DNA from: Verticillium longisporum
Taxonomy: Eukaryota; Ascomycota; Sordariomycetes; Glomerellales; Plectosphaerellaceae
Assembly: GCA_019188255.1 (NCBI GenBank)
Contig: JAETXT010000008.1
Span: 1,302,001-1,366,000, forward strand
Reading direction: 5' to 3'
Length of the DNA: 64,000 bases
Every line of letters begins with the position of its first letter. Within the stretch, counting starts at the first letter, position 1. Position numbers and translations under genes: made by a program. This document shows, in pieces, positions 12,501 to 24,171 of this stretch. Under the pieces are notes generated by a model. It made no database searches. It saw nothing but the letters and a program-made list of their open reading frames with translations, and was not told where the DNA came from.

Positions 12501-14600
12501 AAACTATATAATAATTATAATATTATCCTATAATCTAGAATTTATCTTTATATTTAATTATAAAGCTAAAGAGGTCCGCTTAGTAATTATTATCGCTATT
12601 CTTATTATCTATTAATTAAACTAAGTCTTTACTTACCGATTTATTATTTAATTTAATTACTAAATATCTTTAATTTTATAAATTATTTATTAATAATTAA
12701 TTTACTATTCTTATATTAATTTAAATTAATATTATAATATCCTTTATAATATTTATAATATCTATTCTATAGAACTTTTAGAATTTACGAAACTTATTCT
12801 AGCCTTAGGTAAACGTTAATTAGCGATTAGGTTTATATATATCTATAAGGAGCTTCCGTTTACTAAATAGTTTAAGCTTAAGCTAAGTATATTCTAGGTT
12901 CTTTATATATTAATTATTAATATTAAATAATTAGAATTATCTCTTAGGTTTAAATTCCTATAAGTCCTATTTATTATAAAGTTAATTATTCCTTTATTAA
13001 TTCCCTATTAAATAACTAAATTAGATTAATAATCTCTATATTCTATAGAAGTAATTTCGTCTCTATCTAATTATAAAGCCCTAAATCTTTTCTATAAAGG
13101 CTTTATAGCTAATATACTCTATTAGTCTTTTAAGGCCTATAATAAGAATAGCTTCTATCCTATTATAGACGATCGCTAAATATTTATTTAATAGCTCTTC
13201 TATTAATCTAGTAAATCGTATAACTTTATCTACGAATAAGCGGAAATTAATATAATTAATAATATCTTAAAGGGTAAATTTTATCTTCCTAAATCTTTCT
13301 TTAACCTCTTTATATAGTAATTTAAACCTTTAAAGGAGGAGATCTATCTATATTTTAAAGCCTTTATCGGTCCTAAATAAAAGATAGAGCCTTAGATTAA
13401 AGTCTATATTATTAATATATTAAATTAAGGCTACTCTTAATAAATATTAATATAGTTTATAGGCTATAATAGCTTAATAGTTTAAGCTCGATATTATATA
13501 TTATTTAATTATATTAATAAATCTATAGATATTTTACTAGATAATCCTCGTATTTTCTTAATATATATTTAGTTTTTCTTTAAAGTATAGGAGTAAATCG
13601 AAAAATCTAATATCCTTTAATTTAAACTTAGAGTTTAGCTTATTATTAAGTTTATTCCTTTAAAATCTAAATAATTTATATATTATAGCTAAATCTAATA
13701 TAATATATTAAGGTTAGAGAATAAGGGGATTATTATCTATATTAGGCTAGTATTATATAAATAAAAATATCTAAGTAAATTAATATATCTTTAATTATTA
13801 GGATAATATTATTCTTATAGAAGCTAAGCTATTATTATAATTATAATTAATTAAATTAAAGAGTAATTAATAATATTTATTTATAATGTATTATCTATAT
13901 AGCTTCTTATAAAAGGATATATTTCCTAGTATAATTATTCTAATTCTAAATTCTTCCTTAATTATAAACTTTATTATTAGCTCTTTTAGGGTCGTTATCC
14001 CTAAATTCTATTATCTAATTAAAGAAGAGGATTATAATCTCCTTAATCTATTATTAATTTCGCTTATAGAGGCCTTTATATTCTAGTTATCGTAGCTTCT
14101 AATTAGTACCCTAGGGGTTATTAGGTTAATATCCTTAATAGTCGCCCTTTTATATACTTTTCGCTAATTTTCTATTATTTAAAGGAACCGGTTTAGCTTA
14201 AATATCTATTAGGTTAATACTCTTATAAAGCTATTCCTAATTATTTATTATTCTATTTAAATATAGGCTATAGTAGGGGATAATATAGGATTCTATTATA
14301 AGATTCTATTATATTCTAGGCTAAGCTCTTCTTCTTCCATTATTAATAGGGCGTCTCTAAGAAATGCTTCCTTTTAATTTATAATAAATAATTAGAACGT
14401 CTCTAGGTATTAATCTAGTATTTTAAGGAGTAAACGGACTATTATAACTCCTAAAGAGAACTTCCTAATAAAGATTCTTTAAGGCCTTTAAGGAGCCTTT
14501 TACTCTATAAGTAGTATAATATATAATCGATTTAGCTTATTTAAACTAATTATTACTATTTAATATAATCGTAGCTATAAGGACTAGTAATCTCTAATCT
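9505..14600 (-). mobile_element. RIP-degraded Gypsy-type retrotransposon relic B (minus strand)
   Basis: Reading the minus strand with stops ignored gives a gag-like start near 14344 (ATG followed by a Glu-rich run). An RT zone lies about 11250-10650 with blocks such as GRIIVDLRALNKITI, FFYQFLVKKEY-like and FINNIIITLDIEDE-like text (FIDD-type catalytic motif after RIP). The sequence is nearly free of CA/TG and has no open frame. Wording in the RT differs from relic A and element C, so this is a distinct family. The 3' end meets transposon copy 1. I did not identify its LTRs. Confidence 0.65.
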
Positions 14601-15550
14601 TAAATACTTAATTTAAAGTATTATATTAAGATACCCTCCTTTATTAAGAGGGTAGTAAGTAATTCTCTATATATTATTCCTCTTAATTATATAATTAGGA
14701 ATCTCCTTAGCTAATAATTATAGTTCCGTAATTATTATACTATAATAGCCTAATAGTAATTATTATACTATAATTACTAAAGGGAATTACGTAATAGTAA
14801 TTACTAATCCGTAATTATATAATAGGGTTATATAACTATCTATCTGCTATACTTATAATATAAACCTATATTCTAGGCCCTCTAGGTAAGCTATTATAAG
14901 CTATTAAATAACTATTACTTATTTAATTACTCATTATTATAAAGCCTCTCTATAGAACGGTATTAATAGTAGTAGGAGGTCGAGGAGAAATAGTAATATT
15001 AATATTACGATTTAATCGATTTTATCGTCTTCTTCGTTAACGAGCTTAAGCGCTCTGAAAATCGTAATAAGCAATTAAAACGATTCTATTTTAGTATAGA
15101 AATAGCCTAGAGAGCGGTAATGAAATTAATTTAATTAATTTATTTAAGCTATTAAGCTTAATAGCTAATTCTTTACTTAAATAGGTAGTTTTCAATAGGA
15201 ATAGGGGCCCCTATTAGTATAGTATATTTATTATATAATATCTAATTAAATATTAGCCTATTATTTATGTAATATAAAACGCCTATTAAATTAGGTAAGG
15301 CATTATAGGTATAGGCTATATTTTATATACCTCGATAAACCTTTTAATTCAATTTCAATTTAATAGCTAAGAGGATTAGGGCCTAAGGCAGGGCTATAGG
15401 GCAGGCCATTCCATTCCATAATAATATATAACTCTATTTTTTAGTTATATAATCTACTAGAATATAGAAATCCCGAGATTTATATATAACTTAATAGCAT
15501 TTAAATAGTTAATTAATTCGAATAGGGTAATTTAACTATTTGAATCGTGA
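14600..15550. other. AT-rich tail of the RIP block and transition to the gene island
   Basis: No coding signal. AT-rich, CA/TG-poor sequence continues to about 15540. CA and TG reappear from about 15545 and base composition becomes ordinary, marking a sharp isochore edge. A possible LTR or upstream region of relic B is included, without a matching partner found. Confidence 0.5.
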
Positions 15551-18169
15551 AATAGGTGTGATTTGATTGGTTGTTTGACTATTTGAATTGATAGGATTGA
15601 ATTGACGGCAGCGCTGCTTTTAGTACTCTCGTGTGAGTACTCCCCCTTAATCAGCCTCTCCCATATCTTGATATTATCGACTCTTGCACAGGCTATCGGC
15701 CATTCTGAGTTCTCGCGGATGCCACCGCCGAGGTCGACTAGTCACTTCCCAGAAACGCCCTCGCTATCGTTCTGAGGGGTCGTGTTAGGAGGCCGGTGTC
15801 GTGGCTTAAACGTCAGAGGCAGCTCAGGATATAGGTCTCCAGGACTAGAACTGGCAAAGTCGATAGGCTTGTCCTGGAGATGTTCAAACGTGAGGATACT
15901 TCGCGCCGAGATACCGCGCCAGATTTCACACCGGTTAAGTTTCAGCTGACTATGATGGATTGGATGCTGAGGCATGAAGAAAATCCAATCATTGACTTGA
16001 TGCGAAGTTGTTGCTTTTACAAACTCGAAAATTGTGCTCTATTCTTTTCTGGGAGTGCCACGAAGCTGTGGCACAGGTTCCAGGCAAGGCGTTGCACGAA
16101 GGGTGGTTGGCGTTGACAGGCCAGGTTCTAGGGTGTGACAGTTGCTCCGTCGCAGCTTCCTCCTGCCCCTACTCCACTTCGTGCGAGAACACAGGCCAGC
16201 AAATGGTGGTCCCTGCTCAACTCCTGCCTGCGACCGTGTCCACGAATTTCCCCTCCTTTGAATGCTCTAGATGCATCATAAACATGATCCATCAAATACG
16301 AGCGACAATTCGAGCATCAACAATCTATTTCTGGCTACGGCTTCGACCGAGTTCGACCAGAGAGTCAAGAACGATCTCACCTGACTATCCTACACATTTG
16401 ACCTTCGAGGACAGCGACTGGCGCATTTGACGAGACAGCACACGCTCGTCAGCTCGATGGCCAAACATGCTTCCAGAAGCAATGGCTGTCGCGACATGCG
16501 GCCCCGCCGATAGGTATGGTCGGAGCGATGAAAAGCCCTTGAGGACCCAAATGACGACCGCCTCCGAGACGCCAAGGGTATATTGATAGTACGGCGAGGC
16601 GATCAAGTATCGAAACCCCTGGCTCCCCTGATCGCGCATAACGTGACCCGGCCACCAAAAGAAGAGCTGGATCGCAACCCAGAAATAACGTCACCCAAAG
16701 CCGCCGCGGCACCTGGCCTGGAAGCAGGTGGGGCGACGCTGCTTCTTGTTTGCATCAGCTTGAGCACCTCCCGCACCAGTCACGACCACAACCAGGGTTG
16801 CTGACAGCCAAGGAGAGAGGTAGGGCCGCAACACCAACCAACCAGCAAAAGCGATCTCCCTTCAATGCCCGTCTGCCCTTCCGGGCTATTCAGGTCCTAT
16901 CGTCAAGCGGGGATATGTCCCTGGCAATGCCATTGTCGATGACCCATGCACTCCATCACACGAGCCGCAATCTTTCTTTTCCGACGATCGGGACATCACA
17001 ACGCCACCCAGAATATTCCCCGACTGCTTCGCATCGAAAGCGCAAGCTACCAGTCGATGTTGGGACCAACGGAGGCATCTGCCGTTCTGCGGAAGACCCT
17101 TCGCCTGTCACGGCGCGACTGTAGGGCTTGACGAGTCGACATGTCTGGGTCGTTATTCCGTGACGGTGTATGCATCTGGACGACCAAACAAAACGGGCTC
17201 ATGCCACAGCACGGAATGGCTAGACACATTGCGATGAAGCTAGCGCCTCCTCAGCTCGGGGCTGGTCCACTACCCAGTTCCAGCATGCTGGACTCAAGAA
17301 ACCAACAAGGCCAGAAAGGACAGGGAGCGAGGAAGATCATGACGGCCAGACTTCACTGTCCTGGGATCCCGGCGGAAATCCCTTTCCCATGTCCAATGGC
17401 AATCCGAGCGCAAGTGCGATCTCACTGTGATTCGCCAGGGACCACGCGTTTCAAGAAGTGCCATTCCCGGGGCGTCAGTGCAGCACCACACACCCTTGGC
17501 GCATGCATCTTTCTGGCGCCGCACCAAGGTCCGAGCTGATCGGTAAGGGGGAGGACACCGCCGGGACCACTGGCGCTTCTTTGGTGGGCTCTGCTGTCTC
17601 TCAGAGGGCCCTTGATCAAATGCGTCCCTGAAACAACGTCTCGTCAAGGACCCCTCGGGACGGGGTTTTGTCCCCGCCAGAGCCCAATTTTGGAAGTTCA
17701 GTCACAACTGGAACAGTGGGCCATGGTCGCTGTCTCATCCAGGCTGTACTGCCCGTGGCAACTGAGGTTGCGGAGGAGAACATGGAGGTCACAGCCCATA
17801 CTCATACATAGGCACCGCTCAGCGCCGGCCTCTCTTCGTCCGCCTCTCCTTGCGTTTTTGATCTTCCTGTTCTTTTCCATTTGTGCTTCTATCACGTTGC
17901 TTGGTAGAATTTCCTTTCTTGTCGGCGCCTGTTTTCCGGTCTTTCGATTCTTGGTGGTGCCCTAGACTCACACTCACCTTAAGCCAACAGCTGAGCTGCT
18001 GACTTGATTCATCAATACCACTGGTTGATTTATCTCCTTACATTTTCTTTTCTTGCACTCGGTCACAGAGGAAGTGCCGGACCTGCAAGAGGTGTAGTGC
18101 CTGGGACGCAAAAGGATTCAACTACAAGACGACTCAGCGGCCATTTCTTGCCTACCACTCTCATCCACC
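15551..18169. other. Gene-poor stretch of normal composition; no supported gene
   Basis: About 2.6 kb of ordinary GC content with only short overlapping frames on both strands and no recognisable domain, signal peptide or convincing exon chain. The last ~200 bases before 18170 are pyrimidine-rich and probably the promoter/leader of the next gene. A decayed or very short-exon gene cannot be excluded. Confidence 0.5.
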
Positions 18170-19632
18170 ATGGACGGAGCAACGCACAACGTCCTCCGGT
18201 TCGTGTCTCCATGAGCCACACATGTAAATGTCTTGGTCTTTATGACTAACACTACAGATACAGCCAGAGGAGGAGTAGGAGGAACACTCCCAAGTTTGTT
18301 GGACGACCTCGACACAACCTGGCACGCCGCCAGGTGCCGCCTCCTCAACCAGTTCCCACGGTACCTGGTTCCGAATCAAACAGCGCCATTACCGTACCCG
18401 GCGTCCCCGGCGCTCCCGACTCAGACTCAGACTCTGGAAACGAGGCTGCTCAGCCGTCGCCTCCTGGAGCCGTGCTCCCTCCCGGTGCTGTGCCCCCCGG
18501 TGTTGCCCCTCCTCCTGGCGCTCAGGTGGACAGTTCCGATGATGGTGCCGACTCGGGAAACGAGCAACTTCAGCCAGCACCTTTGCCGCCCCCGGGATTC
18601 CCAACGAACGGCGCCGCTACACAACTCGGACGGCAACCTGTTGGTCAGATCCCTGGCGCACTACCTTTCACAACCACGCTCCCGGGCAACCCCGTGCAAA
18701 CGGGCAACCTGCCGCCCCCCCAACAGCCGGTTCCTGTCAACCCCGATGCTGGCCGACGCCCGCCCTCTAACGCTGAGAGGCCGCTACCTGGGAGCATGAA
18801 CACGATTCCTCCTGTCGGCGCCATTCCGATCACGGTCCCACCGGCTCCAGCTCCCGTCCAGCCCCCCGTCCCAGTTCAACCTCCTCCCCAAGCGCAGCCT
18901 CCGGCCCCTGTCCAACCTGTCCAACCTGACCAGCCTGTCCAGCCCGTCCAACCTCTTCCCCAGGCTCAGCAGCCTCAACAACCCCCCCAACAGCCGCAGC
19001 CAGTCCTGCCCTTGCCGACAGCTAGCGCCTCACTGCCCATTCCGTCACAACCAAGCGCCGCACTGCCTTCAGCCGTCCAGCCTCCGCTTGCTGGAATTCC
19101 TGGACTTACTTCGATCGCTCGCGAGGAGGTTGCCCCTACGCCTACTGGCTCTACTGTTGCCGCACCCGTAGTTGCCCCTGCCAACACCGGAGGCGACTCG
19201 GATCGTGGCATTGCTGTGGGTATCACCTTCGGAACCCTAGCCCTCATTGGCATCCTCGTTGCTATTGGAATCTTCATTTTCAAGAAGAACAGCTCCAAGA
19301 AGGCCGATGTTGAAGCTGCCGCTCCTCCACCCGCCCCTGTCGCCGCACCGGCTCCTCTCGCCATACCCCAGACCGCCCGAGCGCCTCGTGCCAACAACCA
19401 GACCATCATCGAAGCTTATGGAAGAGATGAAAACGACATGGAGCAAATGGGCTACTACAACGAGAAGGGCTTCCAGAAGCTGCCTCCGCTCCCTCAGCAG
19501 GGAGGTGACCAAGACTACGGTGGCGAGGACGACTACAACAACAACCGAAACGACAACAATTCGTACATGCCTGGCCAGGGTGGTTTGCCCGTGGCGCAGA
19601 GAGACTCTGATGGCCGATATCTCGGACGATGA
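18170..19632 (+). CDS. Proline-rich single-pass membrane protein
   Basis: Two exons, 18170-18198 and 18258-19632, joined over a 59-nt intron with donor GTTCGT, branch GACTAAC and acceptor CTACAG; 467 aa. The start was chosen for its strong context (CCACCATGG) and because the spliced frame is continuous. Residues 1-35 are basic (RRSRR, RPRH, ARR) with no classical signal peptide. Residues ~36-320 are very rich in Pro, Gln and Val, with VQPVQPxQP repeats and acidic SDSDSGNE patches. A transmembrane segment lies at ~328-351 (GIAVGITFGTLALIGILVAIGIFIF) followed by KK, a Pro/Ala linker and an acidic Asn/Gly-rich tail. Layout resembles fungal cell-wall-spanning or stress-sensor-like membrane proteins, but I recognise no family. 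Function unknown. Confidence 0.8.
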
Positions 19633-22223
19633 AATTGACAAGCGCTGAGCTGGTCTCACGCGTTTGACGAGCAAGCGATCAGTCCTCTTCATTTCAGCAG
19701 CCACATTACAACATCCCCGCGGCTCTACGAAACGAGCTTGCAGACAGTCTTTACTGCGCAATTCGGCAGTGCCGGACAGTAGATTACCAGGGCGGCGGCT
19801 GAGGGCTCTGAGGGCTGCATTCACCGTCCTGCGCGCCGACCAAAGTTTCGTCTGACGGATTCCCGCGGTCAGGCAGTGGCGCGCCGCTCCAGGCTCATCG
19901 ACGGTCACGCAGCAACACATTCACTCGTTACCACCGATTGGGTGCGCCTCTTAATGTGGGGGAGGAGGAGGAGGAAAATAAAGTACAAGAGTGCACCCTG
20001 GGGAACTCCCATCTATGGGTCTCACGAATCTTTCGGAGTCGCGATATCCAACACACGGAGGGGAGCATCGCAGAAATTTCGGTACGGCGCCAGACAACCG
20101 CAATCGCGTAGCGTAGACAATTCCCGTACAGTTAGCAATGCACAGGGGGTACTTTACGACCTTGCCGCGTCCTGCTCTGTGATTCTGAATGTCAAGTGCC
20201 GGAGTGGCCAGCGCGCTTGGGGCTTGTCCAAGAGTGCTGGGCAGGTGACGGGCCAGATTCGAGACGGACCCGGTGCAGATCACGGCAGGGTGTGAAACGG
20301 GGGCACTGACCGGATCGTCGTGGGGCCCGGTTTGGGGGGAGACTAAGAATGGGAGGGGCGGGTGTAAGGGAGGGAGGGGTGAGGGGCAAGCTATTCTTGG
20401 GATAGCCTCCCAATCATGCTTCTTCTTTCTTTTGAGCCGATGTATGGAAGATACCGGAAGCCAAGTGTATAAATGTTCAATCTTGGTATCGAAGGATACT
20501 TTGAGGCGGGCCAATTGATGCGTATTGCGGCGTCAGAGAGTCAGGGAGAAAGCCACAAAATGGCGAATGTGCACTGCTTATTCGAGTCGAGACTCACCTA
20601 TCACATGTCTGGTCGATAGGATTGAAGAAGGTCATTTGATCCTTCGCCTCCGTGGGGATTTTCCGTCAAGTGGATGAAGCAGCTCTCCCAGCAGTAGCGC
20701 AACATGCCAAAGGATAGCCTTTGGTCACAATTGCAGTGCCTCACTTCGGCCGACTAATGGGGAATGAATCCCGCGTGCACCACTGTGAATATCAAAGACA
20801 GAAGCTATCAGTCTTGGTGCTTCCTAAACTGTGAGGTTCGATGAGCGTTGTTGCAGAGTGCGCAGAAATGAGCTCGATATGTGCCTCGAGGGTCGGAGTC
20901 CCTGTTTGCATTAGTTGAAAGAATCGTGACTATCCTGCGAGTTGGGGCTTCAGTCTCCCCTGTGTTCTGGGTCATATGAAGGCATAACCACGAAGCCATG
21001 TCAAGAAAGGATCGCAGTACACAATATCATTCCAAGATGGCCATGTCATCGTGCAAATTGACTAAACTGGCTATTCGGTCGAGCGTTATCTTGAGCAGCC
21101 CCTCACAAGCGCCCGACCGTAGGTACCATATTCAAAGGACCGCTCCATTGCCGATCAAACACAAGATTCGTCAGAATTGCAAAACAGTTCGTGATTCGAT
21201 CAATGACGGCATCACGCAGTCGTCGATATTGCATCGACAGCGTCCTCGCGGAGTGTCGGTTTCGACACCGTCTTGGCTGTTCCGCGCCTCCTGAGTCCCG
21301 CCGTTGTTTGTTGCAGATGATATGTTGCGGAGTTTCTACAGCGGCATGCCAAGTAGCAGCCATTTGCCAAGTGCAGCACGTAAGCTTCCCTTTTCACACT
21401 CCGGAAGACTGCCGTCCGGCGAAGTGGAGCACTCCCGGGAAGGAGCCGATGGAGGCAGGTCAAGAAATTGAGTTGTGACTGGAAATGTTCAAGCTTTGTA
21501 CTCGAGCAGCGAAATGTGTATAGCAGAATCATGTTTATATACAAAGCAAAAAATTTGAATTGTCAGGCGTAGATCGCAACGGCAATGTCAGCTTTTGATC
21601 AAGCTCCGCGGGTCGCCCAGTGGATCGGAAGTCTGCAAGATGGCGACAGACTGATCGACATTGCAGCTCGCCGAAATTGACCACGTTGCGGTGCTCCAAC
21701 ATACTTGAGGAGATACTGCGCGGAGGGCCTTGGCACACTGCATCCTCATACCAAGTCTTGGCGCCATGGGAACGGTGGCTTCGACGGGCCACGATGCCGT
21801 ACTGTGTCACCTGGCAATTTATCGCGACTCAACAACATGACATGGCATGTGGTGTTCGCCCAGCGGCTTACGTGCGGCCACTTTGATTCCGTACCAGTGC
21901 CAGCCAAAAGTGGCTCGGGAGGTCTATCTATGTCCAAGCGTATTGATTTACCCAGCCAGTGACAGAAGGCTGAAAGCTCAAATCGGGACTGGGCAATGCT
22001 CGGCTATCTGAAGGATCCGGACCGTATGACACTGTGTTTGGCTCCGAGCCTGAAAAGGCAACATCAGTATACGATATCAAAAGTCTGTTGGATCACATTG
22101 GCGTGTCATTGCTCGAGAAAATACGCATAAGTAGGATCCTGGCCATCAGTTGCTTAAAGCGAGTGATCCTGTACTCCAGTCGTCACACCAATTACAGTCA
22201 CTCAACCAGCGCAAGCGATCAAG
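19633..22223. other. Intergenic region, no supported gene
   Basis: About 2.6 kb of normal composition. A G-rich patch lies around 20325-20395. Only scattered short frames without homology signals. It must contain the 3' end of the proline-rich gene and the promoter of the GH6 gene. Confidence 0.5.
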
Positions 22224-23445
22224 ATGCGCTCAGTCGCCATTCTGACGGTGCTCTCCTTGGGGGGCGTCCTCGCGTCTCCGGCCCTTTCTCGCCCTGCCGC
22301 TCGTGACACCTCGGACAACCCGTTCGAAGGTCGCAAGCTCTTCATCAGTCGCGCCTACGCGGCGCAGCTCGAGCAGACCTTCGACACCTTCATCGAGGCC
22401 AATGACACCGAAAATGCGCTGAAAGTACGCTACGTCCAGGACAACGGCGGCACCTTTGTCTGGGCACCCAGCATCAGCGGGCTCGGTGCTCTCGACGTAG
22501 CCATCTCGGCGGCCCGCGCAGAGCAGAACCAGGGCGGCGTCGAGCAGATTGTCGGCCTCGTCCTGTACAACCTGCCGAACCGCGACTGCAGTGCTGGCGA
22601 GAGCGCCGGTGAGCTGAGGGGACAAGACGGTCTTCGGCGCTACAGAGACGAGTACGTCAACGCATGGGCCGAAAGACTGAGCCGTGCCTCGGACTTGACC
22701 TTTGCCGTCGTCATTGAGCCTGACGCGATCGGCAACATGGTGACGAACCAAGGTATCGAGGCCTGTGCCGTCGCCAAGCCCATCCAGGAGGAGGGCATCG
22801 CCTATGCTCTGAAGAAGCTCCAGCTGCCCAATGTCAACCTCTACCTTGACGTCTCCCACGGTGGCTGGCTTGGCTGGCCCGATAACCTGGTCCTCAGTAA
22901 GTGGTGCTTGTCTCTTGTCCGAGCTCTCACAGGCTGACAAAGCGGATAGCGGCCAAACAAGTCGCCAAGATTGTCCGCCTCGCGGGCAGTGGCACCAAGA
23001 TCCGTGGTTACACGACCAACGTCTCCAACTACAACCCGTTCCACGCCGAGGTCCGCGAGGACTACACGGAGTGGAGCCCGTCGTGGGACGAGAACAACTA
23101 CTCGCGATCGCTGGCGCCGCTGCTCGCGGAGGAGGGCCTGCCGACCAACTTCATCATCGACCAGAGCCGCGTTCACCTGCCGGGGGCGCGTGAGGAGTGG
23201 GGTGAGTGGTGCAACGTGTGGCCTTCGGGTCTGGGCCCGACACCGACGTCCGACGTCGACAGCCCGTATGTCGACAGCCTCGTCTGGGTCAAGCCACCGG
23301 GGAGAGTGACGGCCAGTGCGGCAAGCCGGGGGCGCCTCGTGCTGGAGCCTTCTTCAACGAGTACATGCGCATGTTGATCGAGAATGCGCACCCTGATGTC
23401 GTGCCGGCGGATTCGCTCGAGAGGCCGACGCAGCCGTGGTGGTAG
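22224..23445 (+). CDS. Secreted GH6 cellulase (cellobiohydrolase II / endoglucanase type), one frameshift
   Basis: Cleaves beta-1,4-glucan outside the cell. Two exons, 22224-22896 and 22950-23445, with a 53-nt intron (GTAAGT ... GCTGAC ... TAG). A signal peptide covers ~1-18. GH6 hallmarks: YNLPNRDC (equivalent of the YDLPDRDC loop, keeping the acidic Asp), VIEPDAIGNMVTN (catalytic acid Asp), DVSHGGWLGWPDN, YTTNVSNYNPF, and WGEWCNVWPSGLG. The final WVKPPGESDG block carries the other conserved acidic residue but is reached only after a frameshift in the G-run at 23299-23302 (four Gs; five keep the frame). With it the protein is 389 aa, normal for a catalytic domain. No CBM1 cellulose-binding module is seen. 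As written the C-terminus would be replaced by an unrelated tail. May be a consensus error. Confidence 0.88.
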
Positions 23446-24171
23446 GGCCTGGCAAGTCTACGAGATGAAACAGAGGAAACCTTGATAGAGAGCCGAAATT
23501 GTAATAGACACGCGGCGTGATACTGTATCGTTCCCACACGAAGTCAGGCACGAGAGAAACAGAGAGATGAGGCCATCAAGGTGACTTGCTCTTATCAGTG
23601 ACTGCCTTGTGCACTTATCGCCGTACGACCCTAAAAAAACAGTTGGTGGTATTAGGTGGATAAGTGTTGTTGTATCTGGCTTAGTTTAGTCGCCAACGTG
23701 CCCCCAGGGCTACGTTTTATAGTGCCTGCTGACTAACTGCATCACAGGAGTCCCTTCCTTCACCTAAGGCGCAATGAGTCAGCAGATCGAGGCTCCCTTA
23801 TTGGGCTGCTGCCTCGGCAAATGCCAAATGGCGCAGGGCCCAACCAATTGCATCATCCCGTGGCCGAAGCTCGACAAAGCTCCGCGGCCGTCTCGAGCTC
23901 GAAGTCACGACATCATCCTGCCTCTGTTTCTGCTTCATATACCCTCTGGATCCCCACGCTGCAAACCCTGAACGTCAACTCTACAGACGCACTCTACCAA
24001 ACGCGTCCAACAGATCCTCGCCGAATCGCCGCCTCTTCCTCGTCGCTGCCCAAAACCCCCTCCCGAAGACCGAGCAACCCCCCCACCATCGCGCCCGGCT
24101 GCCCGACGAAGAACCCCCTCCACAGCAGCTTGCTGCTGCAAGATGATAGCTCTGTCGAGCGAACGGCGACG
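23446..24171. other. Intergenic / promoter of the ATM1-like gene
   Basis: About 0.7 kb with no supported gene. The ATM1 frame stays open upstream to 23821, but that extension is low-complexity and Ser/Pro/Thr-rich. I place the start at 24172, where a mitochondrial presequence begins. Confidence 0.5.

Noticed and set aside
1..15500. CRISPR-like or centromeric satellite interpretation of the AT-rich block
   Set aside because: No regular repeat-spacer or satellite periodicity; retroelement protein patterns can be read through the mutations.
15742..17965. Chain of short frames on both strands in the gene-poor stretch
   Set aside because: No consistent exon-intron chain, no domain words, no codon bias; several frames overlap on both strands, as expected for non-coding DNA of this composition.
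19951..20514. 187-codon minus-strand frame
   Set aside because: Pro/Ser-rich low-complexity translation of G-rich DNA, no recognisable motif, and overlapping frames on the other strand of similar quality.
22230..22940. 236-codon frame antisense to the GH6 gene
   Set aside because: Shadow of a high-GC-third-position coding exon; the plus strand has clear GH6 motifs.
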